A DNA stretch of 64,000 nucleotides from Nocardioides humilatus (GTDB taxonomy: Bacteria; Actinomycetota; Actinomycetes; Propionibacteriales; Nocardioidaceae), in the NCBI RefSeq assembly GCF_008373755.1, contig NZ_VUJV01000006.1:186001-250000 (forward strand), read 5' to 3'. The position numbers were made by a program, and so were the translations under genes. The notes beneath the pieces were generated by a model, which was not told the DNA's origin, made no database searches, and saw nothing but the letters and a program-made list of their open reading frames with translations. Below, piece by piece: positions 6,971 through 16,309 of this stretch. Numbering within the stretch: the stretch's first letter is position 1; every line of letters begins with the position of its first letter.

Positions 6971-7702
6971 ATGAACCGAGAACACGCCCTGGCCAGTGCC
7001 TTCGTCGACCTGGCGGACACGCTCGTCTCCGACTACGACGTCGCCGATCTGATGCACCGGCTCGTTGGTCACACGGTCCGTCTCCTCGATGTCTCCGAGG
7101 CAGGTCTGCTGTTGAGCGACCAGCGGGGGAGCCTGCACGTGATGGCCTCGACCACCGAGCAGACGAAGTTGTTGGAGCTGTTCCAGATCCAGTCCCGGGA
7201 AGGTCCGTGCTTGGACTGCTACCGCACGGGCGTGCCGTTGTCGGTGGACGACCTTGCCGACCACGCGGAGCGCTGGCCGACGTTCGCCCCCGTGGCTCTG
7301 GAGGTCGGCTACCGCGCCGTGCACACGTTCCCCATGCGACTGCGTGAGGTGACCATCGGAGCGCTCAACCTGTTCAACACCCGCCCGGGCACACTGTCGC
7401 AGGACGACGGGCACATCGCCCAGGGGTTGGCCGACGTCGCGACCATCGGCTTGCTGCAGGAGCGTGCGATCCATGAGAGCGTCATCGTCGTCGCCCAACT
7501 CGAGGGCGCTCTCGCGAGCCGGGTGGTGATCGAGCAGGCCAAAGGCGTGCTGGCCGAGCAAGGCGGCGTCGACATGGACGTGGCCTTCGAGCGGCTGCGG
7601 GAACGGGCCCGTGGCGCCAACCGACGGCTCGCGGACATTGCGCGCGAGGTGATCGCTGGCGAGCCGAAGCACGTGTCCGAGGGCACCGGCTCCCCATTGT
7701 GA
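6971..7702 (+). CDS. GAF-ANTAR domain protein, second copy
   Basis: 243 residues. An N-terminal GAF domain (about 15-160; SREGPCLDCYRTG, TFPMRLREVTIGALNLF) is followed by ANTAR (about 175-230; SRVVIEQAKGVLAEQGGVDM, FERLRERARG). The EQAKG motif of ANTAR is better kept here than in the first copy (HQATG). The gene starts three bases after the first copy stops. The DCYRTG cysteine turn is common in actinobacterial GAF-ANTAR proteins. Target RNAs cannot be identified from this window. Confidence 0.88.
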   Translation: MNREHALASAFVDLADTLVSDYDVADLMHRLVGHTVRLLDVSEAGLLLSDQRGSLHVMASTTEQTKLLELFQIQSREGPCLDCYRTGVPLSVDDLADHAERWPTFAPVALEVGYRAVHTFPMRLREVTIGALNLFNTRPGTLSQDDGHIAQGLADVATIGLLQERAIHESVIVVAQLEGALASRVVIEQAKGVLAEQGGVDMDVAFERLRERARGANRRLADIAREVIAGEPKHVSEGTGSPL

Positions 7703-7751
7703 CAGTGATGGTGTCAGGATGGCCCCGCACATCCGTCGTGAGAGGAGCACC

Positions 7752-8903
7752 ATGCGTCGCAGCATCTTCACCGAGGAGCACGAGGACTTCCGCAAGACCA
7801 TGCGGCAGTTCATCGAGGCTGAGGTCGTCCCGCACTACCAGGAGTGGTACGACGCGGGCCTGGTCGACCGGTCCCTCTATGCCAAGGTCGGTGACCTCGG
7901 CGTCCTCGGCATCGAGGTCCCCGAGGAGTACGGCGGCGCCGGCGTCGAGTCGTTCAAGTTCTCGGCGATCCTGACCGAGGAGACCGCGCGCGCCGGTGTG
8001 CAGCTCGGTGGCGTCGCTGTCCACCTCGAGCTGTGCCTGCCCTACCTGCAGAAGCTCGCCACGCCCGAGCAGATGCAGCGCTGGATGCCGGGCTTCATCG
8101 CTGGTGAGGAGATGTGGGCGATCGCGATGACCGAGCCGGGCGCCGGTTCGGATCTCGCGGGCATGCAGACCACCGCCAAGCGCGACGGTGACGAATACGT
8201 GCTCAACGGCGCGAAGACCTTCATCACCGGCGGCGTCCACGCCGACCGGGTGATCGTGTGTGCGCGCACCTCGCCGCCGCTGGAGAGCAACCGCCGGTTC
8301 GGTATCTCGTTGTTCGCCGTCGACACCAAGTCGCCGGGCTACGTGGTCGGTCGCAAGCTCGACAAGCTCGGGCTGAAGACCTCCGACACCGCCGAGCTCG
8401 CTTTCACCGACGTCCGGATCCCGGCCGCGGACCTGCTCGGCGAGGAGAACGAGGGCTTCTCCTACCTCGGCCAGAACCTCCCGCAGGAGCGCCTCGGCAT
8501 CGCGGTCAGCGGCTACGCCCAGGCGAAGGCCGCGATCGGCTTCACGAAGGCCTACGTCGAGGAGCGCAAGGTCTTTGGCACCACGGTCGCCTCGTTCCAG
8601 AACACCAAGTTCGAGCTGGCCGCCTGCCAGGCCGAGGTCGACGCCGCCGAGGCTGTCGTCGACCGCGCGATCGAGGCCCATGACGCTGGCGAGCTCTCCG
8701 CCGTCGACGCCGCGTCCGCCAAGCTGTTCTGCACCGAGGTCGCCGGCCGGGTCATCGACCGCTGCTTGCAGCTGCACGGCGGCTACGGCTACATGAACGA
8801 ATACCCGATCGCCCGCCTCTACGCCGACACCCGCGTGACGCGTATCTACGGAGGTACGTCGGAGGTCATGAAGCTGATCATCGCCAAGAGCATGGGCCTC
8901 TGA
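7752..8903 (+). CDS. Acyl-CoA dehydrogenase
   Basis: 383 residues, the normal length. FAD-binding motifs AMTEPGAGSDLAGMQT (about 121-136) and FITGG are present, as are the C-terminal QLHGGYGYMNEYPIAR and catalytic glutamate in YGGTSEVMK (about 370-378). It catalyses alpha,beta-desaturation of an acyl-CoA and passes electrons to ETF. A GAGAGGAG Shine-Dalgarno sets the ATG at 7752; the longer frame is not supported. It leads a plus-strand group with lipase, enoyl-CoA hydratase and an FAD enzyme, so it probably belongs to a lipid-use module. Chain-length preference is not visible. Confidence 0.93.
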   Translation: MRRSIFTEEHEDFRKTMRQFIEAEVVPHYQEWYDAGLVDRSLYAKVGDLGVLGIEVPEEYGGAGVESFKFSAILTEETARAGVQLGGVAVHLELCLPYLQKLATPEQMQRWMPGFIAGEEMWAIAMTEPGAGSDLAGMQTTAKRDGDEYVLNGAKTFITGGVHADRVIVCARTSPPLESNRRFGISLFAVDTKSPGYVVGRKLDKLGLKTSDTAELAFTDVRIPAADLLGEENEGFSYLGQNLPQERLGIAVSGYAQAKAAIGFTKAYVEERKVFGTTVASFQNTKFELAACQAEVDAAEAVVDRAIEAHDAGELSAVDAASAKLFCTEVAGRVIDRCLQLHGGYGYMNEYPIARLYADTRVTRIYGGTSEVMKLIIAKSMGL

Positions 8904-8913
8904 GGTCACCTCG

Positions 8914-9885
8914 GTGATGCGCCGACGGTCGTCCCTCGTCCTCGCCACGGTGGCACTGCTCCTCGGGTCGGTCGTCGGCGCAGCTCCGGGTGAGGCGCGG
9001 CGGGCTCCTGTGGACCCTGCGTTCACGGTGCCCGTGGCGAAGCTGGCGGCTGCGTTGGACTGCCCGAAGTTCAGCCACCCCCGCCGCGACCCGGTCCTGC
9101 TCGTGCACGGCACCGGGCAGACGGGCCAGCAGAACTGGGGCTGGAACTACGTGCCCGCCCTCGCGGCCGCCGGCTACGACGCCTGCGTCGTGACCCTGCC
9201 GGCCGCGTCGTGGGGCGACGTCCAGGTCGCGACCGAGTACGTCGCCTACGCCGTCCAGAAGCTGCACCGCCTCACCGGCCGCGACGTCGACACCATCGGC
9301 CACAGCCAGGGCACGCTCGAGCAGCGGGGATCGGTGAAGTGGTGGGCGTCGGTCCGTCGGATCACCGACGACGAGATCCTGCTCTCCGGTCCCGGTCACG
9401 GCACCCTCACGGCCACGGGCATCTGTGTCGCACGGCTGTGCCCGGCCGCGGCGTGGCAGATGGCGAAGGGCTCCGACTTCGTCACCGCTCTCAACGCGGG
9501 GGACGAGACGCCGGGCGACGTGGACGTCACGTCGATCTACTCGCTGGTCGACGACCTGGTGCAGCCGGCTGCGACGGCCGCGCTCGACGGCGCCGCCAAC
9601 GTGCTGCTGCAGGACGTCTGTCCGCTGCGCATCGTCCACCACGGCGGGTCCTTGTGGGACTCGCTGACCTGGGAGCTCGCGCTCGACGCGCTCCGGCACG
9701 ACGGTCCGGCCGACGTCGATCGGTTGGCTCGCGGCGCCTGTGGCCGGCTCGTCATGCCGGACGCGGTCGACCCGCTGATCAACGACGCCGGCGTCTACGC
9801 CAACGGGGTCGCCACGCTCGCCAAGGCGAAGTTCGTGGACTCCGAGCCGGCCGTCACGCTGGCCCGCGCGAGGAGGAACCGCTGA
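8914..9885 (+). CDS. Secreted lipase/esterase of the Lipase_2 (EstA-like) family
   Basis: About 323 residues with a Sec signal peptide: MRRR, then a hydrophobic core LVLATVALLLGSVVGAAPG. The oxyanion strand VLLVHGTGQTGQQNW (about 63-77) and nucleophile elbow TIGHSQGTLE (about 128-137) identify an alpha/beta hydrolase of the class-2 lipase family; the GPGHGT segment is also characteristic. It should hydrolyse triacylglycerols or wax-type esters outside the cell. A GTG (8914) and an ATG (8917) are adjacent; either may start. The stop overlaps the next start by one base. Confidence 0.88.
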   Translation: MMRRRSSLVLATVALLLGSVVGAAPGEARRAPVDPAFTVPVAKLAAALDCPKFSHPRRDPVLLVHGTGQTGQQNWGWNYVPALAAAGYDACVVTLPAASWGDVQVATEYVAYAVQKLHRLTGRDVDTIGHSQGTLEQRGSVKWWASVRRITDDEILLSGPGHGTLTATGICVARLCPAAAWQMAKGSDFVTALNAGDETPGDVDVTSIYSLVDDLVQPAATAALDGAANVLLQDVCPLRIVHHGGSLWDSLTWELALDALRHDGPADVDRLARGACGRLVMPDAVDPLINDAGVYANGVATLAKAKFVDSEPAVTLARARRNR

Positions 9886-10667
9886 TGACTGAACTGGTGC
9901 TGCTGGAGGTCGCTGACCGGGTCGCGACCATCACCCTCAACCGGCCCGACGCCCGCAACGCCCTCAACGGCGACCTGCTCGACGCGCTGACCTCGACGGT
10001 GGCGGCGATGGATGCCGACGACGGGGTCGACGTGCTCGTGCTGACCGGTGCCGACCCGGCCTTCTGCGCGGGGCTCGACCTGAAGGCCGTGGCTGCCGGC
10101 GACAAGCGCCTGATGGAGACGGCTCCGACGTCGGACATGCCGGTGCCCGACCGTGGCCCGTTCGGCACGGTCGACAAGCCGCTGATCGGTGCGGTCAACG
10201 GGTTCGCGATCACCGGTGGATTCGAGATCGCGCTCGCCTGTGACTTCCTGATCGCGTCGGAGAACGCGCGATTCGCCGACACCCACGCTCGTGTCGGCCT
10301 CCAGCCGTGGTGGGGACTGTCGGTGCTGCTGCCGCAGGCGATCGGTGTTCGTCGAGCCCGCCAGATGAGCGCCACCGGCAACTTCATCGACGCGCGGACT
10401 GCACTGGAGTGGGGCCTGGTCAACCAGGTCGTGCCCCACGCCGACCTCCTGGGAGTCGCCCGACGACTGGCGGCCGACATCGTCTCGGGCAACCAGGCCG
10501 CCGTACGCCGGATCCTGAAGACGTACGCCGAGAACGAGCTCCTCGACGGGCACGACTCCTGGCTCAACGAGTCGGCCGTGGCCGAAGCATGGGTCAGCGG
10601 CGGGCAGGTCACCGACCTCGAGGCCAACCGCCGGGCGGTCATCGCCAGGGGCCGCGAGCAGGCATGA
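9885..10667 (+). CDS. Enoyl-CoA hydratase/isomerase family protein
   Basis: 260 residues, crotonase fold. Oxyanion-hole motifs are PAFCAGLDLKAV (about 55-66) and VNGFAITGGFEIALACD (about 99-115). Neither position usually occupied by the two glutamates of classical hydratases is clearly conserved (AFADTHARVGLQPWWG), so an isomerase or other crotonase reaction is possible. AGGAGG lies eight bases before the ATG; the start shares one base with the lipase stop, and its own stop overlaps the next start as ATGA. This is one operon from the acyl-CoA dehydrogenase or lipase to the FAD enzyme. Confidence 0.9.
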   Translation: MTELVLLEVADRVATITLNRPDARNALNGDLLDALTSTVAAMDADDGVDVLVLTGADPAFCAGLDLKAVAAGDKRLMETAPTSDMPVPDRGPFGTVDKPLIGAVNGFAITGGFEIALACDFLIASENARFADTHARVGLQPWWGLSVLLPQAIGVRRARQMSATGNFIDARTALEWGLVNQVVPHADLLGVARRLAADIVSGNQAAVRRILKTYAENELLDGHDSWLNESAVAEAWVSGGQVTDLEANRRAVIARGREQA

Positions 10668-12061
10668 CCGGCGAGCAGCGTCACTTCGTGGTCGTCGGGG
10701 GCGGCCTGGCGGGCCTCGCCTCGGCGGTATGGCTCACCGAGGCCGGGCAGCGAGTCACGCTTCTCGAGCGGCGCGGCTCGCTCGGCGGTCGAACCATTGC
10801 GATGCCGCAACCCGCGGTCGACGACGTTCCCGACAACGGCCAGCACGTCTTCGCGAGCGGTTACGAGAACGTCTTCCGCTACCTGGAGAGCGTCGGCACC
10901 CGTGAGCACGTCTGCTTTCCGGGTCGGCTGGGCTACCGCTTTCCTGGCGACGACACCACCAGCACGTCGCTCCACAACGTCGACAAGTTCCTGAAACGGG
11001 TGCCCGGGATCACGGTGGGCGAGCGACTGCGCGCGGCGGCGGCGACCCTGCGACTCATGGCGCAGTCGCTCCGGCAGCCACACGACCTCGACGCGATCAC
11101 CGCGGCCGAGTGGTTCGACCGGCTGGGGATGCCCCGGTCGGTGCAGCACGCGTTGTGGGACGGCATGACCATCGGCCTGACCGGCGACAAACCCGAGCTC
11201 AGCGCCGCGAAGCCGCTGGCCGACCTGATGGCAACGGGTGCGAAGCAAGCGCTCAAGCTGCGCACGCCGATCTCGATCGGCTACCCGACCGTCGACCTCG
11301 ACACGCTCTACCTCGCCGGGGCGCGCCGCGTGTTCGCCGAGCGCGGTGTCGACGTCCGGCACCGCGCGGTTGTGCGATCCATCGACGTCGAGGACGGCGC
11401 CGTCACCGGGGTGACCCTGACCGACGGTGAACGCGTGCCGGCCGACGCCGTCATCTGTGCCGTCCCGGTCTGGAGCATCAGGGGTCTGCTCGACCAGGTG
11501 CCGGGCCACGAGGAGGTCTACCGGGCGGCCGAGATCCTGCAGCCGGTACCGATCGTCAGCGTCAACCTCTACCTCGACCGGTCGATCGGCATGCAGGAGT
11601 GGGGTGAGGTCCTGTACGACGGTCTCGGCGTGCTCGAGCAGGTCTGGGACCGCCAGCGGATGCATGGCCGCTCCCCGGAGCGAAGCTGGTTCTACTCGAC
11701 CACGGTGTCAGCGTCCTACGACCTGATCGGACTGAGCAACGCCGAGATCACTGGAAGGCAGATGGAGATGCTCCGGCGGTACTACCCGGAGGCTCGCGAC
11801 GCGCAGGTGCTGCACTCGCATGTCGTTCGGATGCCGCGGTCGACGATCACGCAGCACCCCGGCAGCTTCGGCGTCCGCCCCGGGGTCGAGACGCAGGTCG
11901 ACGGCCTCGCCCTCGCCGGCGACTGGCTGCAGACCGGCTGGACCATCACCATGGAGGGTGCCTGCCAGTCCGCGGCGCGTGCAGTCGACCACCTGTTGAG
12001 CGTCACGAGCGTGCGGTCGTCTCGAAGTCCTCGTCCTCGATCTTCGCGAGCATCGCTCTGA
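10664..12061 (+). CDS. FAD-dependent amine-oxidase-type desaturase (hydroxysqualene dehydroxylase/phytoene desaturase-like)
   Basis: 465 residues. The N-terminus has the FAD motif VVVGGGLAGLASAVWLTEAG and LERRGSLGGRT; the C-terminus has LAGDWLQTGWTITMEGACQS, the flavin contact typical of carotenoid desaturases and HpnE. Neighbouring lipase and acyl-CoA genes suggest a lipid or isoprenoid substrate, but no squalene or phytoene synthase is present. The protein is coupled to the enoyl-CoA hydratase by ATGA. Its last ~19 residues (Arg/Ser-rich) overlap the end of the convergent monooxygenase gene and look like run-on past an older stop. Confidence 0.82.
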   Translation: MTGEQRHFVVVGGGLAGLASAVWLTEAGQRVTLLERRGSLGGRTIAMPQPAVDDVPDNGQHVFASGYENVFRYLESVGTREHVCFPGRLGYRFPGDDTTSTSLHNVDKFLKRVPGITVGERLRAAAATLRLMAQSLRQPHDLDAITAAEWFDRLGMPRSVQHALWDGMTIGLTGDKPELSAAKPLADLMATGAKQALKLRTPISIGYPTVDLDTLYLAGARRVFAERGVDVRHRAVVRSIDVEDGAVTGVTLTDGERVPADAVICAVPVWSIRGLLDQVPGHEEVYRAAEILQPVPIVSVNLYLDRSIGMQEWGEVLYDGLGVLEQVWDRQRMHGRSPERSWFYSTTVSASYDLIGLSNAEITGRQMEMLRRYYPEARDAQVLHSHVVRMPRSTITQHPGSFGVRPGVETQVDGLALAGDWLQTGWTITMEGACQSAARAVDHLLSVTSVRSSRSPRPRSSRASL

Positions 12062-13481
12062 ACTGCTTCGGCGCCCAGGGGTAGAGCTCGACCCGGCCGC
12101 CCTGGCCGACGTACCAGCTGGTGCAGCCGGTGGCCCAGACGGTGTCGGGCATCGCCGCGTCGACGTCGCGGTAGAACGCATCGGTCGCCTCGGCCGACGG
12201 TGCCATCGTGTCGACGTCGCCGCGTTGCCACCGCTCGATCCACGCCAGCATGAAGCCGGCCTGGGCTTCGGCGATCGCCACCAGCGAGTAGTTGCCGACC
12301 GGTGAGTTCGGGCCCATGAACATGAAGAAGTTGGGCAACCCGGGGACGGCGACGGTCCGGTAGGCGCGGGGACCGCCGGCCCACGCCTTGTCGAGAGTGT
12401 GACCGCTCGGCCCCGTCACCGCGGTCGGGCGGAGGTAGGCGTGCGAGTCGAACCCGGTCGCCAGGACCAGCACGTCGCACTCGTGCAGCACTCCGTCGGT
12501 GGTCCGTACGCCGTCCGGCTCGACGCGATCGATGGGACTCGCCACGATCTGGACGTCGTCACGCTGCACCGCGTCGTAGTAGCCGGTGGAGATGATCAAC
12601 CGGCGACACATCGGTTCGAAGTCCGGCGTCAGCTGCTTGCGCAGGACCGGATCCTCGATCTTGTTGAGCTGCCGTCTGATCAGCCAGGTCGCGAACCTGC
12701 GGGCGCGGCCCGGGTGGAGGAGCGCGGGGGAGAAGGACTCGATGAAGAGCCGGCTGCCGTGGTAGGTCAGTGTGTCGTAGGCCGCCGAGCGCCGGTGCAG
12801 CCAGCGGGTCACCCGGGAGAACTCGGGGTTGCGCAGCTGCATGACCCAGTGCGGCGTCCGCTGAAAGACCACCAGTTCCTCGGCACGACCGGCGAGGTCG
12901 CTGACGATCTGGGCGCCGGTCGACCCGGTGCCGACGATGGCGATGCGCTGTCCGTCGAGGGGCACCGAGTGGTCCCAGCGCGCTGAGTGGAACATCGCTC
13001 CACCGAACGTGTCGAGGCCGTCGAGGTCGGGATAGCGCGGGTGGTGCAGGATCCCGGTCGCCGAGACCACGAAGTCGTACGTCTCGCTGGTGCCGTCGGC
13101 GGTGGTCACCGACCACTGCCCGTCGAGCCAGTTGATGTCGGAGACCTCGGCGCCGAAGCGGATCCGGTCGTGGACCCCCGTGTCGCGCGCGACCTTGGTG
13201 AAGTAGGCGTTGATCTCGGCGCCGGGAGCCATCGACCGGCTCCACTCGGGGTTCGGCGCGAAGGTGTACTGGTAGAAGCGCGAGGGGACGTCGCACGCGA
13301 TGCCGGGGTAGGTGTTGTCGCGCCAGGTGCCGCCGGCCGCGGGGGCCTTCTCATAGACGGTGAAGTCCCTGATGCCGCCCTTCAGCAGGAGCGCGCCGAG
13401 GCAGATGCCGGACATGCCGGCGCCAATGATGGCGATGCGCGGTTGGCGCAGAGGAGCGGCGGCTGCCGCGTTTGCCGACAC
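12003..13481 (-). CDS. Flavin-containing monooxygenase, Baeyer-Villiger type
   Basis: 492 residues. FAD motif IAIIGAGMSGICLG (about 16-29), NADPH motif IAIVGTGSTGAQIV (about 178-191), and between them FGGAMFHSARWDH, a fit to the BVMO fingerprint FxGxxxHxxxW(D). It should insert oxygen next to a ketone carbonyl using NADPH and O2. The start is a GTG six bases behind TAGATT, so it is probably leaderless. It converges with the FAD desaturase-like gene and overlaps it by 59 bp. The substrate is unknown; a role in ketone or steroid/terpenoid metabolism is inference. Confidence 0.88.
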   Translation of the reverse strand: MSANAAAAAPLRQPRIAIIGAGMSGICLGALLLKGGIRDFTVYEKAPAAGGTWRDNTYPGIACDVPSRFYQYTFAPNPEWSRSMAPGAEINAYFTKVARDTGVHDRIRFGAEVSDINWLDGQWSVTTADGTSETYDFVVSATGILHHPRYPDLDGLDTFGGAMFHSARWDHSVPLDGQRIAIVGTGSTGAQIVSDLAGRAEELVVFQRTPHWVMQLRNPEFSRVTRWLHRRSAAYDTLTYHGSRLFIESFSPALLHPGRARRFATWLIRRQLNKIEDPVLRKQLTPDFEPMCRRLIISTGYYDAVQRDDVQIVASPIDRVEPDGVRTTDGVLHECDVLVLATGFDSHAYLRPTAVTGPSGHTLDKAWAGGPRAYRTVAVPGLPNFFMFMGPNSPVGNYSLVAIAEAQAGFMLAWIERWQRGDVDTMAPSAEATDAFYRDVDAAMPDTVWATGCTSWYVGQGGRVELYPWAPKQFRAMLAKIEDEDFETTARS

Positions 13482-13487
13482 GCCGGG

Positions 13488-13493
13488 AATCTA
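13488..13493 (-). promoter_or_regulatory. -10 element of leaderless BVMO promoter
   Basis: TAGATT on the minus strand, exactly six bases before the GTG start at 13481. Confidence 0.55.
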
Positions 13494-13540
13494 GCGGAGC
13501 CCGGGGGTAAGAAGCGTGCCGTTGCCGGACATAGTCCAGA

Positions 13541-14080
13541 GTGAGCACCATGGAGACCACGGCGCGCCACGCGCTGTTCGAGCGCCGTGCGCTCGAGGTC
13601 GTCGAGCCGGTCCGGCGCTACCTCGCCCGTCGTACGGACCACGCGACGGCCGAGGACGTGTTCGCCGAGGTGATGCTCGTGCTCTGGCGACGCCTCGACG
13701 AGGCGCCGGACGACCTCGCGCCATGGATCTACCGGGTCGCGAGCAACTGCCTGGCCAACGCTCAGCGCGGTGCGCGGCGTCAGCTCCGGTTGGCGACCCG
13801 GATCGCTGCGGTGGACCCACCCAGGGAGGCCTCCCCTGAGGAGCCGTCCTTCGACGAGGTCCACGACGCGCTTGCCCGGATGCGGCCTGCGGACGCCGAG
13901 CTGCTGCGGCTCTGGGCGTGGGAGCAGCTGACGCCGACGGAGATCGCCGTGGTCCTCGACATCAATCCCAATGCTGCGGGCGTCCGCCTGCACCGGGCGC
14001 GGCAGAAATTCGAGGAGCAGCTGCGTAAGCCAGGTGCCGGTCCCGGACATGAACGGGTGACAGAAGGGAGAAGGACATGA
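13541..14080 (+). CDS. ECF RNA polymerase sigma factor
   Basis: 179 residues with region 2 (about 20-85; DHATAEDVFAEVMLVLWRRL, WIYRVASNCLANAQRG) and region 4 (about 105-165; LRLWAWEQLTPTEIAVVLDI, AAGVRLHRARQKF). Its stop overlaps the start of a one-TM protein as ATGA, the usual layout of an ECF sigma with its membrane-bound partner. Starts at GTG 13541 or ATG 13550 are both possible. The inducing signal is unknown. Confidence 0.92.
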   Translation: MSTMETTARHALFERRALEVVEPVRRYLARRTDHATAEDVFAEVMLVLWRRLDEAPDDLAPWIYRVASNCLANAQRGARRQLRLATRIAAVDPPREASPEEPSFDEVHDALARMRPADAELLRLWAWEQLTPTEIAVVLDINPNAAGVRLHRARQKFEEQLRKPGAGPGHERVTEGRRT

Positions 14081-14709
14081 CGGACAGCACCCCCGGCTCG
14101 ACGCCGGACGACGCGACCCGCCACGTGCTGCACGCGTCCGACCCCGCTCACGCCCTGCCGCCGATCACACCTGACCGGCTGGCCGCAGTCTTGGAGGCAT
14201 CCGTGAACCAGACCCCGACCACCAGCCCGCGCTCGAACCGTCGCTACCTCGCTTATGCCGCTGCTGCGGCGGTCATCGTCGGCGGCTCGGTCGCCGGTGT
14301 GGCCCTCCTCGGCGATGACGACGGCGGCGACGGCGGACGCAAGGGCGACGACGCGCCGTTGGCCAAGCCCACCGTGACCGAGCTCGCGCTCGCGGCCGGG
14401 CCGGCCGCCAAGTGCGCTGCCCCGGATCTCAGCGACGTGAGGGCCGTCGAGGTGGCTTTCGAGGGCACGGTGACCAGCATCGAGGACGGCGTGGTGACGC
14501 TGGAGGCGGCGCACTTCTACACCAGCCCGGAGACCGACCTCGTCACGGTCGACGAGCCCGACATGAACATGAGCGAGGTCCCCGTCGACTTCGCCGTCGG
14601 CCAGACCTACATCGTCGGCGCCACCAACGGCGTGGTGTCGATCTGCGGGCTGTCGGGCCTGGCGACCGACGAGCTCCGGGCGCAGTACGACGAAGCGTTC
14701 GCGAGCTAG
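14077..14709 (+). CDS. One-TM membrane protein, probable regulator/partner of the ECF sigma factor
   Basis: 210 residues: a cytoplasmic N-terminus of ~65 residues, one TM helix (about 67-87, YLAYAAAAAVIVGGSVAGVA), an acidic linker and an outside domain of ~110 residues with two cysteines (KCAAPDL and SICGLSG) that could pair. Similar sequences are often found after ECF genes and may act as anti-sigma factors, but I see no zinc-binding HxxxCxxC anti-sigma motif, so that role is inference. It is translationally coupled to the sigma gene. Confidence 0.7.
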   Translation: MTDSTPGSTPDDATRHVLHASDPAHALPPITPDRLAAVLEASVNQTPTTSPRSNRRYLAYAAAAAVIVGGSVAGVALLGDDDGGDGGRKGDDAPLAKPTVTELALAAGPAAKCAAPDLSDVRAVEVAFEGTVTSIEDGVVTLEAAHFYTSPETDLVTVDEPDMNMSEVPVDFAVGQTYIVGATNGVVSICGLSGLATDELRAQYDEAFAS

Positions 14710-14742
14710 CCGAACCGGCGATCTTCACCGGCGGGCTACCGC

Positions 14743-14748
14743 TACCGT
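14743..14748 (+). promoter_or_regulatory. -10 element of leaderless adenylate cyclase promoter
   Basis: TACCGT, exactly six bases before the ATG at 14755. Confidence 0.55.
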
Positions 14749-14754
14749 CAGGGC

Positions 14755-16293
14755 ATGATCCCGCGGCCGAACCTGTTGGGTTCGCTGGCTGCTCGACAGC
14801 TCGAGGTCACCCGCCGGTTCCGCTACTCGACCGCCTTACTCCTCGTCGGGATCGACGTCGTCAGCGCCGCCGTCGCCGGGATGCTGGTGCTCTTCGTGCT
14901 CCCGCTCCCGCCGGAGGCGAGGTCGCCCGAGGTGTTCTGGGGCACGACCGCACTCGCCGGTGCCTACGCCTTCCTCGCGACGGTCTACGGCATCCGGATG
15001 GGCTCGCGCATCCTGGCGCCGGTCACCGCGTGGGTCGCGGACGGCGGCGCCGCGGACGTGAAGACCCAGCGCCGGCTCCTCGACGCACCGTTGATCTTCG
15101 CCCAGCGCATCGCCGGGCTCTGGCTCCTCGGGGCACTCATCGCCGCGTTGTACGCCGGCTCCTACGACGCACTCATCGGTGTTTCGGTCGGTCTGGGGTT
15201 TGCGCTGGCAGGGCTGTTCGCCTCGACCGTCACGTTCCTGGCGGGCGAGCGCGCGCTGCGCCCGATGGCCAGCCGAGCGTTGGCCGAGCAGGTCCCGCGG
15301 CGCCGCCTCGACCGCGCCTTGGCGAAGCGGCTGGTCTTCACCTGGCTGATGAGCAGCGGCACCGGTCTGCTGGGGCTCGCCCTCACCAGCTTGATCGTGA
15401 TCTCACGCCCGTCCGTGACCGACCTGCGCGGCTTCGCCCAGACCACGTTGATCCTTGCCGTGAGTGTGGCGCTGGCCGGCCTGCTCGCGACCTTCATGGT
15501 GGCGCGGGCGACCGCCGAGCCTGTGGAGGACCTGATCGTGGCGTTCGGGAAGGTCGAGGTCGGTGAGCTCGACGCCCGGGTGCGGGTGTGGGACTCCACC
15601 GAGCTGGGCGTGCTCCAGGCCGGCTTCAACGCGATGGCGTCGGGGTTGGAGGAGCGGGAGCGGATCCGCGATCTCTTCGGCAAGCACGTCGGCACCGACG
15701 TCGCGACCGCTGCGTTGTCGGAGTCGCCGTCCTTCGAGGGCGAGCTGCGCGACGTCGCCGTGCTCTTCGTGGACCTCATCGGGTCGACGGCCCTGGCCGA
15801 GTCCGGCGACCCCCACCAGACGATCGCTGTGCTCAACAGGTTCTTCGAGATCGTGATCGAGGTCGTGCACGAGCACCAGGGCTGGATCAACAAGTTCCAG
15901 GGCGACGCGGCGATGGCCGTGTGGGGCGCACCGCTCCGGGTCGACGACCACGCCGGTCTGGCCCTGGCCGCGGCGCGGACGCTCAACACCCGGCTCCACG
16001 AGGAGCTGCCCGACGTGCTCGCGGGGATCGGCGTCTCCGGGGGCAAGGTCGTCACGGGCAACGTCGGCACCGCGGAGCGCTACGAGTACACAGTGATCGG
16101 CGACCCGGTCAACGAGGCCGCGCGTCTCACCGACATCGCCAAGTCGCTGCGGATCCGGGTGATCGCCAATGCCGCCCTCCTCGACCAGGCCGACGACGCC
16201 GCGACGGCAGGCTGGACGGAGTCGGAGCCGGTCGTCCTGCGCGGCAAGGTCGAACCGACGCGGATCGCCGTACCGTTCGACCGCACCACCTGA
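14755..16293 (+). CDS. Membrane-bound class III adenylate/guanylate cyclase with HAMP domain
   Basis: 512 residues. About six TM helices fill residues 20-250, followed by HAMP (about 250-305; AEPVEDLIVAFGKVEVGELD) and a class III cyclase domain (about 325-500). Metal aspartates are in LFVDLIGSTALAESG and KFQGDAAMAVWGAP; YTVIGDPVNEAARL carries the substrate-side loop. The layout matches the mycobacterial Rv1318c-Rv1320c/Rv3645 group. The usual KF-I/V-GD is KFQGD here. Product is probably cAMP; a cGMP enzyme is less likely because the lysine and aspartate typical of ATP selection appear kept. The start is probably leaderless. Confidence 0.9.
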   Translation: MIPRPNLLGSLAARQLEVTRRFRYSTALLLVGIDVVSAAVAGMLVLFVLPLPPEARSPEVFWGTTALAGAYAFLATVYGIRMGSRILAPVTAWVADGGAADVKTQRRLLDAPLIFAQRIAGLWLLGALIAALYAGSYDALIGVSVGLGFALAGLFASTVTFLAGERALRPMASRALAEQVPRRRLDRALAKRLVFTWLMSSGTGLLGLALTSLIVISRPSVTDLRGFAQTTLILAVSVALAGLLATFMVARATAEPVEDLIVAFGKVEVGELDARVRVWDSTELGVLQAGFNAMASGLEERERIRDLFGKHVGTDVATAALSESPSFEGELRDVAVLFVDLIGSTALAESGDPHQTIAVLNRFFEIVIEVVHEHQGWINKFQGDAAMAVWGAPLRVDDHAGLALAAARTLNTRLHEELPDVLAGIGVSGGKVVTGNVGTAERYEYTVIGDPVNEAARLTDIAKSLRIRVIANAALLDQADDAATAGWTESEPVVLRGKVEPTRIAVPFDRTT

Positions 16294-16297
16294 CTCC

Positions 16298-16303
16298 TAC
16301 GAT
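16298..16303 (+). promoter_or_regulatory. -10 element of leaderless arr promoter
   Basis: TACGAT, exactly six bases before the GTG start at 16310. Confidence 0.6.
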
Positions 16304-16309
16304 GGGGCC

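Noticed and set aside
6233-7813. Minus-strand frame of 526 codons over the GAF-ANTAR genes
   Set aside because: Both plus-strand genes have clear ANTAR domains and normal spacing; the antisense frame has no motif.
10664-13481. Hopanoid or carotenoid biosynthesis cluster around the FAD desaturase-like gene
   Set aside because: No squalene/phytoene synthase, cyclase or prenyltransferase is present; neighbours are beta-oxidation and lipase genes.
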